Source of the DNA: Methanomicrobiales archaeon
Lineage (GTDB): Archaea > Halobacteriota > Methanomicrobia > Methanomicrobiales > Methanospirillaceae
Length of the DNA stretch: 59,117 nucleotides
Reading direction: 5' to 3'
NCBI GenBank assembly: GCA_026394765.1
Contig: JAPKXQ010000073.1
Location: 1 to 59,117, forward strand
Shown: positions 1 to 10,047 of the stretch, piece by piece
Numbering within the stretch: the first letter of the stretch is position 1
Layout of the letters: the number at the start of each line of letters is the position of its first letter
Program-made: the position numbers and the translations under genes
Notes under the pieces: model-generated
What the model saw: the letters and a program-made list of their open reading frames with translations, nothing else
What the model was told of the DNA's origin: nothing
Databases searched by the model: none

Positions 1-189
1 TTCTTTTTATCCACGAGGAGTTATATTTAATACTATATATAATTGATCATGTAGTACGCGCGAAAAATATGCATAGTCTATAAAAAAGTAATACTGCCCT
101 CAAGTCGGTTTAAACCACAGCACTAACCTGAGATGGATGAATGAATATCATACTTACGCTGGTTATGCCGGGAGAAACAGAAGAATTCT

Positions 190-469
190 TACATCGATCC
201 GTGACAGTATCTTCAGCAGCGTCGACTTCCCCGCCCCGTTCCGCCCGATAATCCCCACAACCTCGCCCTACTCCACATCAAACGACACATCTTTCAGCGC
301 CCAGAACTCTTCGTCAGGGGGAGCCCGGTTGAATCGTGCAAACGGCGCCTTCACTGAATTGAGCCATTGCATCGCGGAGCGTGAGGTATTTTTCCTGCGG
401 TCAGCTGATAATTTATTTCTTGCTGATGCCGTGGAAGCGGATTTCAAGGTCACCAAACCAAAAATACAT
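190..469 (-). pseudogene. Decayed polysaccharide ABC transporter ATP-binding subunit (Wzt-like), truncated just after Walker A
   Basis: Joined minus-strand frames read LEIRFHGISKK / KYLTLRDAM / [53 protein letters not shown]. This has several frame changes, a TAG before GEVVG, and no sequence after the Walker A helix. It lies immediately downstream of the ABC-2 permease. Confidence 0.85.
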
Positions 470-479
470 TATCCCCTTT

Positions 480-1343
480 TCACACCACATCCGCAAAGTA
501 CTGCTCCATCCTCTTGAAGTAAAACAAACCTCCTATAAGGAGAACAACAACAACCCCAATAGAAACGAGCATCATTGCCTCAGGGGGTTTTGCACCGAGA
601 AGCGCCCAACGGAAACCATCAATCACGCCAACCATTGGGTTGAGCCCGTAGAATATCCGGTATTGTGCTGGGATCATTGAACTGGGATACACAATCGGCG
701 ATGCATAGAGCCAGAGTTGAATGATAAACGGAAGAGTATACTGGAAATCGCGATATTTGACATTGAGCGCTGAAAGCCAGAGCCCGATGGCAAGCGATGT
801 GGCGAGGGCTAATAGGATAAAGAGTGGAAGCAGAACGATTGCGATGGTTGGTACAAACCCATAATATATCATCATGAGGATGAGGATGACAAACGCGATC
901 ATAAAATCCACCAGCGGAGAAAGAATTCCGGAGATTGGCATCACAAGACGTGGAAAATAGACTTTTGTCATAATATTCGCATTGCTTATCATGCTTGTTG
1001 TCGAGCGGGTGAGTCCTTCAGCAAAGAGCGTCCAGGGAATGAGTGCGGCAAAGGAAAAAAGGGGATATGGGACGCCATCTGACGGGATCTTTGCAAACCC
1101 CCCGAAGAACAGGGTAAAGATCACCATCATGAAGAGTGGCTGGATGATCGCCCAGAGAAAGCCAAGAGCAGTCTGTTTGTACCGGATCTTCACATCACGG
1201 GAGACAAAACTGTAGAGCAGTTCCCGGTACTCCCAGAGCTCGTGGAAGTCAACCGGCACCCACTTCTTTGGTGGGCGGATTATGAGTGTTGGGACAGGTG
1301 CCTTTTCAACTGTGGTATGACTGAAAGTTGGAGATGACGTCAT
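480..1343 (-). CDS. ABC-2 type polysaccharide export permease (Wzm-like)
   Basis: 287 aa ORF with multiple TM segments; ELLYSFVSRDVKIRYKQTALGFLWAIIQPLFMMVIFTLFFG motif. Confidence 0.93.
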   Translation of the reverse strand: MTSSPTFSHTTVEKAPVPTLIIRPPKKWVPVDFHELWEYRELLYSFVSRDVKIRYKQTALGFLWAIIQPLFMMVIFTLFFGGFAKIPSDGVPYPLFSFAALIPWTLFAEGLTRSTTSMISNANIMTKVYFPRLVMPISGILSPLVDFMIAFVILILMMIYYGFVPTIAIVLLPLFILLALATSLAIGLWLSALNVKYRDFQYTLPFIIQLWLYASPIVYPSSMIPAQYRIFYGLNPMVGVIDGFRWALLGAKPPEAMMLVSIGVVVVLLIGGLFYFKRMEQYFADVV

Positions 1344-1505
1344 TCTCTGTTTATCCTTTTGAAATACTACTGGATATATTTTACAATACTATCTATAGTA
1401 GATATACTACATTATATAATTTAAAATTGTCTTTACATTGACTCGAATATTCTTTTCAGAGATTATCTGGGATGGCTCAACACATAGATAGCATCATGCC
1501 TTTTA

Positions 1506-2489
1506 TCAAATCCTTTTGCCATAGTAGGTATCCCTATACCATTCGATGGTCTGCTGGAGCCCCGCCCGGAAGGGGACCACTGCTTCAAATCCAAACTCGC
1601 GTTTCGCCCGTGATGTGTCCAGGGAACGCCGTGGCTGACCGTCGGGTTTTGAATGATCCCAGGATATATCACCTGAGAACCCCGTGAGTTCCCTTATCAT
1701 CTCAACAAGGCCGTGGATGGTGATCTCCTTCCCTGCCCCGAGATTTACTGGATCAGGTTTACTATACCGTTCTGTCGCCATCACGATGGCACGTGCAGCA
1801 TCTTTTACAAAGAGGAACTCCCGTGAGGCACCTCCCGTCCCCCATACCTCAATAGTGCTCTTTCTTTCCTCCATCGCGTCGACGAACTTTTTGATAAGTG
1901 CAGGGATGACATGGGAAACCGCCGGGTCGAATGTATCCCCAGGCCCATAAAGGTTTACAGGGATGAGGTATATGATGTCCATGCCATACTGGGCACGATA
2001 CGCCTGTGCCTGCACGAGGAGCATCTTCTTGGCGAGACCGTAGGGAGCATTGGTCTCTTCAGGATAACCATTCCAGATTTCGTCTTCACGAAACGGTACG
2101 GGCGTAAACTTAGGATACGCACAGACAGTTCCGATGATTACGCATTTCTTCACGTCCTCCAGGCGTGCAGCTTCCAGGATCTGGATCCCCATGATGGCGT
2201 TGTCATAGAAGAGCGAACCCGGGTTTGCCTGGTTAAACCCAATCCCTCCAACCTTTGCAGCGAGGTGAATGACAATATCTTTCCCCTTCACTGTCCTGCG
2301 GCATTCCTTCCAATTGCGCAGGTCTGTATCTCTGCTCCTGGGTATTGAGACCGTTGCAGAATCAACCCCTCGGGCCCGTAGCTGGTCCATGATATTGGAT
2401 CCGAGAAATCCCGCGCCTCCAGTCAGGAGGACCTCGTTCCCTTCCCAAAATGATCCCTGATCAGGTATAAGGGCCGTGCTACACCTCAA
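1506..2489 (-). CDS. fcl: GDP-L-fucose synthase-like NAD-dependent epimerase
   Basis: [10 protein letters not shown] Rossmann motif, YGLAKKM catalytic motif, [12 protein letters not shown]; start codon uncertain (TTG in ORF track). Confidence 0.85.
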   Translation of the reverse strand: MRCSTALIPDQGSFWEGNEVLLTGGAGFLGSNIMDQLRARGVDSATVSIPRSRDTDLRNWKECRRTVKGKDIVIHLAAKVGGIGFNQANPGSLFYDNAIMGIQILEAARLEDVKKCVIIGTVCAYPKFTPVPFREDEIWNGYPEETNAPYGLAKKMLLVQAQAYRAQYGMDIIYLIPVNLYGPGDTFDPAVSHVIPALIKKFVDAMEERKSTIEVWGTGGASREFLFVKDAARAIVMATERYSKPDPVNLGAGKEITIHGLVEMIRELTGFSGDISWDHSKPDGQPRRSLDTSRAKREFGFEAVVPFRAGLQQTIEWYRDTYYGKRI

Positions 2490-3266
2490 ATATACTCGTT
2501 TATCAGTGTTAGCTGCTTAAAGTATCAAAATTTGCTTTCATCTGAATGTTCGGGGGGGATCGTATTATCTGATGCAGAGATCTCATTGCGTTTGGGATGA
2601 GCACCTTCACGCAAGTGAAGTGGCAATACTTGTGCAATCACCTTTTCCTCTATAGGCAGTCCCTCTTCATGATTGTCACCTTCCTAAAGAGCTTGTATCC
2701 TCATTCTGTGAAATAGACTGAGTTTTGGAAGTCTTTTAATGCCGCGGCTGAAGTAATGACCTCCGGGAACGCTACAATACCTTGTTCTAGAATACCTCCT
2801 GGAATACCGAACTTGCAGAGATGAAGTGTTCCGGGGCAGCTCCCGTGAGATCTTTGAGGCGATGATAATGGAATCTCACATTTTGCAGGTGAGAGAAGTG
2901 ACGGTGACTGGGGTCAGATTCCTGCAACGATTGCAACACACGACACATAATGCCCGGTGTCAGAAACAGCCTTTTCATCCTTTATCGGACCCGGATGGAG
3001 CATCGTGGATGCAATGTATCATTGTTTATGGCCGGTTCTCATAGGTGAAGAGACTTATGGGAGTTCTTTTGCGATAGTGCCCTTTACTGGTGGGTGAGCC
3101 TTGGAGGGGTCTGCAGGGATACTATAAGGTTACGACACCTTGGCATATCAGGGAAAAATACCCTCAACGCGCAGACAAGCCGATTGAACTTGTTCGTGCA
3201 GGTGTAGTTGTTCTCATTCAATCATGAGCACAGGTGCATGATGTCGTCAGAAGCACACTGAAACCC

Positions 3267-4313
3267 TCAGTCCCCTTGCCACCACTTCTGCGAGAAGTGC
3301 TGTGAAAGGAACTTGTCCCCCTCTCCTGGGGGTGCAAGCCCAGCTGCGCGAAGGTCAGCATCCATCATGACTCGCACGAGGTCACTGAACTTCACCTTTG
3401 GGTCCCATCCAAGAAAGGTCCGCGCTTTCTTAGGATCTGCAATCAGCACCTCGACCTCGGTCGGCCTGAAGTATTTTTGGTCGATCCGCACATGGGTCTC
3501 AAGATCGAGGTCAACATAGGAAAACGCTTCCTGAAGGAACTCACGGACAGAATGGGTCTCCCCGGTCCCTAGGACATAGTCGTCCGGTGCCTCTGCCTGG
3601 AGGATCTTCCACATATACTCAACATATTCTGGCGCAAACCCCCAGTCCCGCCTGGCATCGAGGTTCCCTAGGTAGATGTGGGACACTTTACCAGCGAGGA
3701 CCTGCGCTATCCCCCGGGTGATCTTCCGGGTGACAAAAGTCTCACCCCTCCTGGGGGACTCGTGGTTGAAGAGGATCCCGTTCGATGCAAAGAGCTGATA
3801 CCCTTCCCGGTAGTTCCGTGTCATCCAGTAGGCATAGGCTTTCGCACACGCATAGGGGCTCCGGGGCTGAAATGAAGTCTCTTCCTTCTGTGGTGGCGCG
3901 GCAGAACCAAACATCTCGCTCGAGGATGCCTGGTAGAACTTTATCGGGTGATTACACCGGCGTATCGCTTCGAGGAGGCGTGTGGTGCCGAGGCCGGTGA
4001 CATTGCCCGTATATTCGGGGGTCTCAAAGCTTACCCTGACGTGGCTCTGGGCCCCCAGGTGATAGACTTCATCGGGGCGGATATTATACATGATGTGGGA
4101 GATAAGCTCATTGTCAGAGAGGTCACCGTAGTGGAGAAAGAGCCGTGCATCAGGCTCATGGGGATCGACATAGATAGTGTCGATACGGCTGGTATTGAAT
4201 GTGGATGACCGGCGGATGAGGCCATGGACCTCGTAATTCTTCGCAAGGAGGAGCTCGGCGAGATAGGAACCGTCCTGTCCGGTGATCCCGGTGATGAATG
4301 CAATCTTACTCAT
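3267..4313 (-). CDS. gmd: GDP-mannose 4,6-dehydratase
   Basis: [39 protein letters not shown], full length 348 aa. Confidence 0.97.
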   Translation of the reverse strand: MSKIAFITGITGQDGSYLAELLLAKNYEVHGLIRRSSTFNTSRIDTIYVDPHEPDARLFLHYGDLSDNELISHIMYNIRPDEVYHLGAQSHVRVSFETPEYTGNVTGLGTTRLLEAIRRCNHPIKFYQASSSEMFGSAAPPQKEETSFQPRSPYACAKAYAYWMTRNYREGYQLFASNGILFNHESPRRGETFVTRKITRGIAQVLAGKVSHIYLGNLDARRDWGFAPEYVEYMWKILQAEAPDDYVLGTGETHSVREFLQEAFSYVDLDLETHVRIDQKYFRPTEVEVLIADPKKARTFLGWDPKVKFSDLVRVMMDADLRAAGLAPPGEGDKFLSQHFSQKWWQGD

Positions 4314-4480
4314 TGTGACACCCTTATAATGGTGAGAGAATAGTCATTCATTTAGATAAGGTTAAATCTATAGGATAAGGGATGAAGGAGACTCGGTGGG
4401 GGATAGAGGGGCTCTTTCGAAACCAGCCCAGGACCCCGGGATTCATCAGATATCCGCCCATGTGCCCTCGTTTAATTAAA

Positions 4481-4567
4481 AACCCAGATGAGGCTTCGCC
4501 TCATGCTTAACATAAGAAAGCCCCTGATTTTTCCCAGTTTTGAATTCCATCCCAATTTTCATGGGAA
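4481..4567 (+). repeat. Dispersed repeat copy A (~87 bp) containing ATGAGGC-TTC-GCCTCAT palindrome
   Basis: Alignable end to end with 46420-46507 (aaccca..tgaggcttcgcctcatgcttaac...ttttgaattc.atccc.a.tttcatgggaa). Confidence 0.85.
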
Positions 4568-4801
4568 ATTTAATTGTTCAACCACTTGGTATTCGACCAT
4601 GTATCCGGGGATTGAGGAGTGCCACGTTATACTATTTCATTCTATGAGACCCTTGATCTGATTCCATGCCACGTGTAACATCAGCAGAATTGACCCAACC
4701 GAGGCTTTTCTATTCGCATCTTCATAATATCCGCTCCAAAAATTCGAATTCTTCAACATGACACCACTCTTATTTCCTAATTGACAATGAATGTTAACCT
4801 C

Positions 4802-6520
4802 TCACATCCCCCATACTATGACCTCTCCCTCTCGATAGGGTTCGGAACGACAAAAGATCTTCTTGGACCAGGGCTTTTTGGAGTTGCGATCGAACACAAC
4901 CAGGTGTCCTTCCTGCGCACCACAACGGTCCATGTAATCCCACGTCTGTTCGAGTCCTTTCTGGACTGTGCATTTCAATGAACAATGCAGGACTTTCAGC
5001 TCGATCACCATCCGCTGTATCACTTTCTGATGAATATCGGGTGGTAATGGGCGTGGACTGACCTTGATCTGTATAGCGTTCTCGTCGTGCTGATTGTTAG
5101 TGGGTGCATGCAGGGCACTCACCTCTCCAGATAAATCCCTTTGTGGGGTCTGTCTGGTTCTTGGATAAACCTGCCAGATGACCAGGAGGTCGGTACGTCC
5201 TCGTCCAAGTCCATATTCGCGTTCGATCCTTCCGCCACCGTTCACAACCCTCTGCAGGAATGCCTGGAGGAGCAACTGTGGTGCTGCCTCCTTGTAGGCA
5301 ATACCCTTCAGCCAAGCCTCCGAGTGTTCGCGGTAGAACTGCTGGAAAGCGCAGAGTAGGGAACTTATATCGAGAGTGCCATCTTTTCTGACATACCAGG
5401 CGGTCTCCTGCCGCATCCCTATTTGTGAGGGATATGCCAGTTCACGGGGGATTACCTCCTGATAGATCCCATTGGCAAGACGAAGACCACCATTCATGGT
5501 CCTCTTGAGCAGGCCTAAATCAATAACATAGCGGACATCGTCCTCTCGAATCTGTCCTTCAATTCCTGCCAGCACTGGCTCTATAACCCGCTGCACTCGT
5601 TCTTCAGAGAGCTTGTCAGTGAGCTGGTCCAGATGCGTCTCGCGTCTGAAGATGAGGTCCTCCTTTGCCTCCTGGATCATCTGAATGGTGATAGGCTTTG
5701 ACCGATCATACCCGCCAACGGCCTCAAAGCACGTCTCATACGCCAGTGCGTTGACCAGCCATGGTTGACCCATTGTCAGTTCCCATGCCAGGTCAAGTGC
5801 ATCCTGAGTAAAGACTTGGCCTGTCTCTCTGGTATGCTGGAGATAGAGGTTCTCCATCTCTCTCCTGCTGAAATCGCCCAGTAGTAGTGACTTGGCTCTG
5901 ATATTGAACGCGCTCACCCCGGTTATTATAGCATTATCGTTGTCAGAGTGGATACGGTAGTCGCGCACGTCGCGTACACCACAGAGGATGATGGTATGAG
6001 GGAACAATGTTGGTCGTTTGTCATAGCCAGCACGCAACTGACGGAGCACCGAGATGAGTGTGTCTCCCACAAGTGCATCAACCTCATCGATCAACAGCAC
6101 AATCGGGAGAGGTGACTCTTTCGTCCAGCGGGTCAATAGTTCATTCAATGAGATACTGGCATTCCCCTCCCGCATAAGCGTATCACGAATCTGGCCTGGA
6201 ATGGGGTCATTCAGTGAGTCACGGGCACGAGAAGAGAGTTCCAGGGTCAGGAACGCCATTGCATCACTCACCCGGTCCCGGTATCCCTGACCCACCTCAA
6301 AGTTGACATAAAGGCATCGATAGGTTTCTCGCTGATTCAAATACTCCATAAGTGCAAGCAGGCACGATGTTTTACCTGTCTGGCGTGGAGCATGAAGAAC
6401 GAAATATTTCTGCTGGTCTATCAGGTTCAGTACTTCGTCAAGGTTGAGACGACTGAGGGGTGGAAGACAATAATGGCTCTCACACCTGACTGGCCCAGCG
6501 GTGTTGAAGAAACGGGTCAC
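4802..6520 (-). CDS. AAA-like P-loop ATPase with C-terminal probable PD-(D/E)XK nuclease domain
   Basis: Walker A APRQTGKTS, Walker B LPIVLLIDEVD; C-terminal GRTDLLVIW ... MVIELKVLH ... YMDRCGAQEGHLVVFDR resembles a D...ExK nuclease core. Confidence 0.75.
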   Translation of the reverse strand: MTRFFNTAGPVRCESHYCLPPLSRLNLDEVLNLIDQQKYFVLHAPRQTGKTSCLLALMEYLNQRETYRCLYVNFEVGQGYRDRVSDAMAFLTLELSSRARDSLNDPIPGQIRDTLMREGNASISLNELLTRWTKESPLPIVLLIDEVDALVGDTLISVLRQLRAGYDKRPTLFPHTIILCGVRDVRDYRIHSDNDNAIITGVSAFNIRAKSLLLGDFSRREMENLYLQHTRETGQVFTQDALDLAWELTMGQPWLVNALAYETCFEAVGGYDRSKPITIQMIQEAKEDLIFRRETHLDQLTDKLSEERVQRVIEPVLAGIEGQIREDDVRYVIDLGLLKRTMNGGLRLANGIYQEVIPRELAYPSQIGMRQETAWYVRKDGTLDISSLLCAFQQFYREHSEAWLKGIAYKEAAPQLLLQAFLQRVVNGGGRIEREYGLGRGRTDLLVIWQVYPRTRQTPQRDLSGEVSALHAPTNNQHDENAIQIKVSPRPLPPDIHQKVIQRMVIELKVLHCSLKCTVQKGLEQTWDYMDRCGAQEGHLVVFDRNSKKPWSKKIFCRSEPYREGEVIVWGM

Positions 6521-6645
6521 CCTGATCTCTCCATCTCTACCCCGCTGTTTGGTTTATTGGCATATCTTCTTATTGAGGGCATCTTGACCATCCAGTCCCT
6601 TTTCCCTCCTTATGACAAATGTGCCCTGATACCTTCACCCCTGCA

Positions 6646-6924
6646 TCATATCTCATATCCCTCTTCAAGGGCGTTCTGGAGGAAGGAATTGCCGTTTGCG
6701 ATCATCGCATCAAACTCCTCCTTGGTGTAGCAGAGTGGTTCAATAGGGAGGGCTGTCATCTCCAGGATTGCTGTGGTCCGTATATGGAACCGCTCTGGGA
6801 AGTCCCCGATGATGATGAGGTCTATGTCGCTTCCTTCATGAACATCACCCCGGGCATACGACCCATGGAGGATGATCCGTGAGACATTCCTGGAAGTGCG
6901 GATGAGTGCAGCCAAGTCTTGCAC
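6646..6924 (-). CDS. MNT-type minimal nucleotidyltransferase (antitoxin of HEPN/MNT module 1)
   Basis: ILHGSYARGDVHEGSDIDLIII (GS-x9-DxD motif); GTG start at 6924 just after the HEPN stop is likelier than the track start at 6987. Confidence 0.85.
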   Translation of the reverse strand: MQDLAALIRTSRNVSRIILHGSYARGDVHEGSDIDLIIIGDFPERFHIRTTAILEMTALPIEPLCYTKEEFDAMIANGNSFLQNALEEGYEI

Positions 6925-6929
6925 GTGCT

Positions 6930-7337
6930 CTAGCCCCTGATTGCAGCCTTGGTTCGCACGAGTATTGACTCTGCAATCTTCAGACACTCTTCGGCATCCT
7001 CCTCTTCATAGTACTCTCCGGGTGTCAACTCACCTGCGATACTGTCCGGGTAACGGGATGCAAAGTATGCACCGTCCAACTTTTTTGTCCCCTTCCTGAC
7101 CTCAAGAAGGGACGGAGCAAACTTCCCTGCTTCCAGGACAAGTTCAAAGATCGAATGAATTAGGACTCTTCTCCTTCCCTGTGCAATGAGGACCGCTTTC
7201 AATGCTTTTTCTGAACACTGCTGCGCCTGAAAACATGCCCATTCATATGACCCCGTTGAAGCGCTATTCCTGCCCGCTACGAAATCTCGCTCGGCTTGAA
7301 CGAGCCACCGCTCAGCTTCACGCCTGTTCTGGTCCAC
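6930..7337 (-). CDS. HEPN domain protein (toxin of HEPN/MNT module 1)
   Basis: ERWLVQAERDFVAG...SYEWACFQAQQCSEKALKAVLIAQGRRRVLIHSIFEL typical HEPN with R-x4-H-like motif; directly upstream of MNT. Confidence 0.88.
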   Translation of the reverse strand: MDQNRREAERWLVQAERDFVAGRNSASTGSYEWACFQAQQCSEKALKAVLIAQGRRRVLIHSIFELVLEAGKFAPSLLEVRKGTKKLDGAYFASRYPDSIAGELTPGEYYEEEDAEECLKIAESILVRTKAAIRG

Positions 7338-7422
7338 TCCATAATAATCTGTACTCTCTCTTCTTCCCCTTTTCCATCCCCTTTTATATCGCCGAGAGGA
7401 ATACTACGAGCAGGACGATCCT

Positions 7423-10047
7423 ATGAACCTTTCCAGGCATCTCAACGCCAAATTCCTCTTCATCCTTATTGTCCTCCTATTCCTCGCGATATTCGCCCTT
7501 TGGATGCGGGTGCAACCGGCATTTAACAACCCTTCAGGTGATATCCTCGACATAGTGGGTAGCGATGACCCGATGTACAACCTCCGCCAGGTTGAGCAGA
7601 TGCTGCACAATTATCCGGGTTACGGCTGGTTTGAGGCGATGACACTATTCCCCACCGGACAGATTATCCATTGGGGTCCGCTTTTTCCCTGGATTATAGC
7701 AACGCTCTGCCTCGTCACAGGCGCGTCCACACGACCTGATATTGTCAGCCTCGCCCTTCTGGTGCCACCTCTCATGGCGGCCTTTATGGTGCCTCTCATC
7801 TTCATCTATGTCCGGCGATTGACCGACTGGAAGACCGGACTTATCGCAGCGGCTTTCATCGCGGTTATTGCAGGTCAATATTTCTTTCGTTCTCTCTATG
7901 GTTACCTGGACCACCACATCGCTGAGGTGCTCTTCTCCACGCTCTTTGCGTTCTGCTATTGTGGAATCGTTCATCATGCCAGGGATATGGCGATTGTATG
8001 GAAGAACTTCTCGACCTGGCGGGTACCTTTTCTTTTATCGATTGGGACCGGTGTTGCATTCATCCTCGGCCTCCTCGTTATGCCCACGATGATACTCTTT
8101 GCATTTATATCGCTCATTTTTACTGTGCTGCAGTTTTGCTGGGACTTTCATAAAAAGCATACCAGTGATTATCTTCTTCTTGTGAATGGTACAGTATTTG
8201 GAATAGTCACTCTCCTCTTCTTCATATTTGGCCCGGTTAAAGACGGTCTTCAACTGGACTTCTACACCCTTGGTCACCCGCTCGCGTACATCCTTGTTAT
8301 TGTTACAACACTCGTTCTGTGGGTCCTCTCCCGTCTCCTTAGGAATAAAAACACGTTTATATTTATCATTGCAATAGTCGCGATCGCACTCCTTGCAACG
8401 CTTTTCTTAATTGCTGCATTCCCTATTGTATATCAACTGATCACCAGCGCCTTAGATCAGTTCTTTTCCCAGAGTGCCCAAGTTCAGACCATCCAGGAGG
8501 CCCGCCCCTGGAGCGCGATGGAGGCCTGGACGACGTTTAGCTACAGCCTAATCCTCATGGCCGGCGGATTCTTCGTGATGCTCTGGCGGGTCTGGCGTGA
8601 CCACCGCCCTGACCACCTCTTCGTCCTCGTCTGGTCCGTGGTCATGCTCTATGCGACCATCCAGCACATCCGCTATGAGTACTTCCTCGCTGTGAACATC
8701 GTCATACTCGCCGCGGTCTGCGTGGGATTTGCGGTGAACTGGGCGATACAGGACTTAGGTGCCTATGTTCGGCAACGTCTTGCAGCACAGCATGCTGTTG
8801 CTGAAGTGGAGAAGAGCGAGGATCTGGCACAGAAAGGGCAGAAGGTGAGAGGAAAGAAGAGGGAACAGAAGGATAGAGCCCAGATAAAGGTCAGGCCTGG
8901 CCAGACCGCATTCTACAGTGCCGGACTCCTCGTCCTTGTCGTGGTGATCTCCCTCCTGTTTGTCGAGACCTCAGTCGGTTTTGAGTATGCCGTCGGAACA
9001 TCAGGAGCAATCAGGATGGTCCCAGACTGGCGCGAGTCCCTTGAATGGCTCGGTGCGAACACACCTGACACCGGGGTCGATTATTACACGATCTACTCCC
9101 AAAAAGACTTCAAGTACCCATCCACCGCATACGGTGTGATGTCCTGGTGGGACTATGGGCACCTTATCACCTACATCGCAAAGCGCATCCCCAATGCAAA
9201 CCCGTTCCAGGCAGGTATTGGAAGTGAATCTGGACCCGGAGCCTCCTCCTTCTTTATCACCCGATCTGAAGAGAATGCAACGAAGATCGCCGACTCCCTG
9301 GGAACAAAGTACATCATGACCGACATCGAGATGGACACCGGTAAGTTCTGGGCGATGACGACTTGGTACAATACCACTGCTGGGCCAACCCCCTATCAGG
9401 TGAACTACCTTGCGCCCCTCCAGGGGGAGAGCAGCAGCCTCTCACCGGTCACCCTCTACACACCCCTCTATTATGAGACGATGGTCTCCCGCCTCCACAA
9501 CTTTGACGGTTCCATGGCAGAGCCTGGGAACGCCTTCTACATCGAGTACCTCGAGCCGGGTGCCATGAGTGGCTACTCGATGCCGGTGATACGGCGTGCT
9601 GAGAGCCTCCCTGGTCCTGATGCAGTCAAGCGGGCAGAAGAGTTCAACAAGAATCCCCAGTCCGGCATGCGCGCTGCGGCGGTGAACTCTGCATTCTTCA
9701 CCCCTATCACCAAGATCCCGGCACTGCAGAACTTCCGCCTCATCTATGAGTCAAGTAGAAATGTCCTTGGGGGCGAAGGCCCGGACATCCGCTATGTGAA
9801 GGTATACGAGTATGTCCCAGGCGCGCGGATCAAGGGGGAGGGGTTGATCGAGGTTCCACTCCTTACCGATGGGGGCCGCCAGTTCGTCTACCGGCAGGAG
9901 AGTGTGAACGGGGAGTTCGTCGTCCCCTATGCAACGTCCGGCTCCTCCTACGGAGTAAAGTCTCTTGGGAAGTACCGCGTGAATGGGACCGGTTTGGAAT
10001 ACGAAGTCCCTGATCAGGCCGTGGTCAGGGGTGACATTATCACCTGA
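7423..10047 (+). CDS. aglB: Archaeal oligosaccharyltransferase (Stt3/AglB)
   Basis: 874 aa, N-terminal TM domain, GSDDPMYNLRQVEQMLHNYP, WWDYGH catalytic motif. Confidence 0.95.
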   Translation: MNLSRHLNAKFLFILIVLLFLAIFALWMRVQPAFNNPSGDILDIVGSDDPMYNLRQVEQMLHNYPGYGWFEAMTLFPTGQIIHWGPLFPWIIATLCLVTGASTRPDIVSLALLVPPLMAAFMVPLIFIYVRRLTDWKTGLIAAAFIAVIAGQYFFRSLYGYLDHHIAEVLFSTLFAFCYCGIVHHARDMAIVWKNFSTWRVPFLLSIGTGVAFILGLLVMPTMILFAFISLIFTVLQFCWDFHKKHTSDYLLLVNGTVFGIVTLLFFIFGPVKDGLQLDFYTLGHPLAYILVIVTTLVLWVLSRLLRNKNTFIFIIAIVAIALLATLFLIAAFPIVYQLITSALDQFFSQSAQVQTIQEARPWSAMEAWTTFSYSLILMAGGFFVMLWRVWRDHRPDHLFVLVWSVVMLYATIQHIRYEYFLAVNIVILAAVCVGFAVNWAIQDLGAYVRQRLAAQHAVAEVEKSEDLAQKGQKVRGKKREQKDRAQIKVRPGQTAFYSAGLLVLVVVISLLFVETSVGFEYAVGTSGAIRMVPDWRESLEWLGANTPDTGVDYYTIYSQKDFKYPSTAYGVMSWWDYGHLITYIAKRIPNANPFQAGIGSESGPGASSFFITRSEENATKIADSLGTKYIMTDIEMDTGKFWAMTTWYNTTAGPTPYQVNYLAPLQGESSSLSPVTLYTPLYYETMVSRLHNFDGSMAEPGNAFYIEYLEPGAMSGYSMPVIRRAESLPGPDAVKRAEEFNKNPQSGMRAAAVNSAFFTPITKIPALQNFRLIYESSRNVLGGEGPDIRYVKVYEYVPGARIKGEGLIEVPLLTDGGRQFVYRQESVNGEFVVPYATSGSSYGVKSLGKYRVNGTGLEYEVPDQAVVRGDIIT

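Noticed and set aside
190-469. TAG in the Wzt-like gene as a pyrrolysine or recoded codon
   Set aside because: The gene also has frameshifts and lacks everything after Walker A, so decay explains it better.
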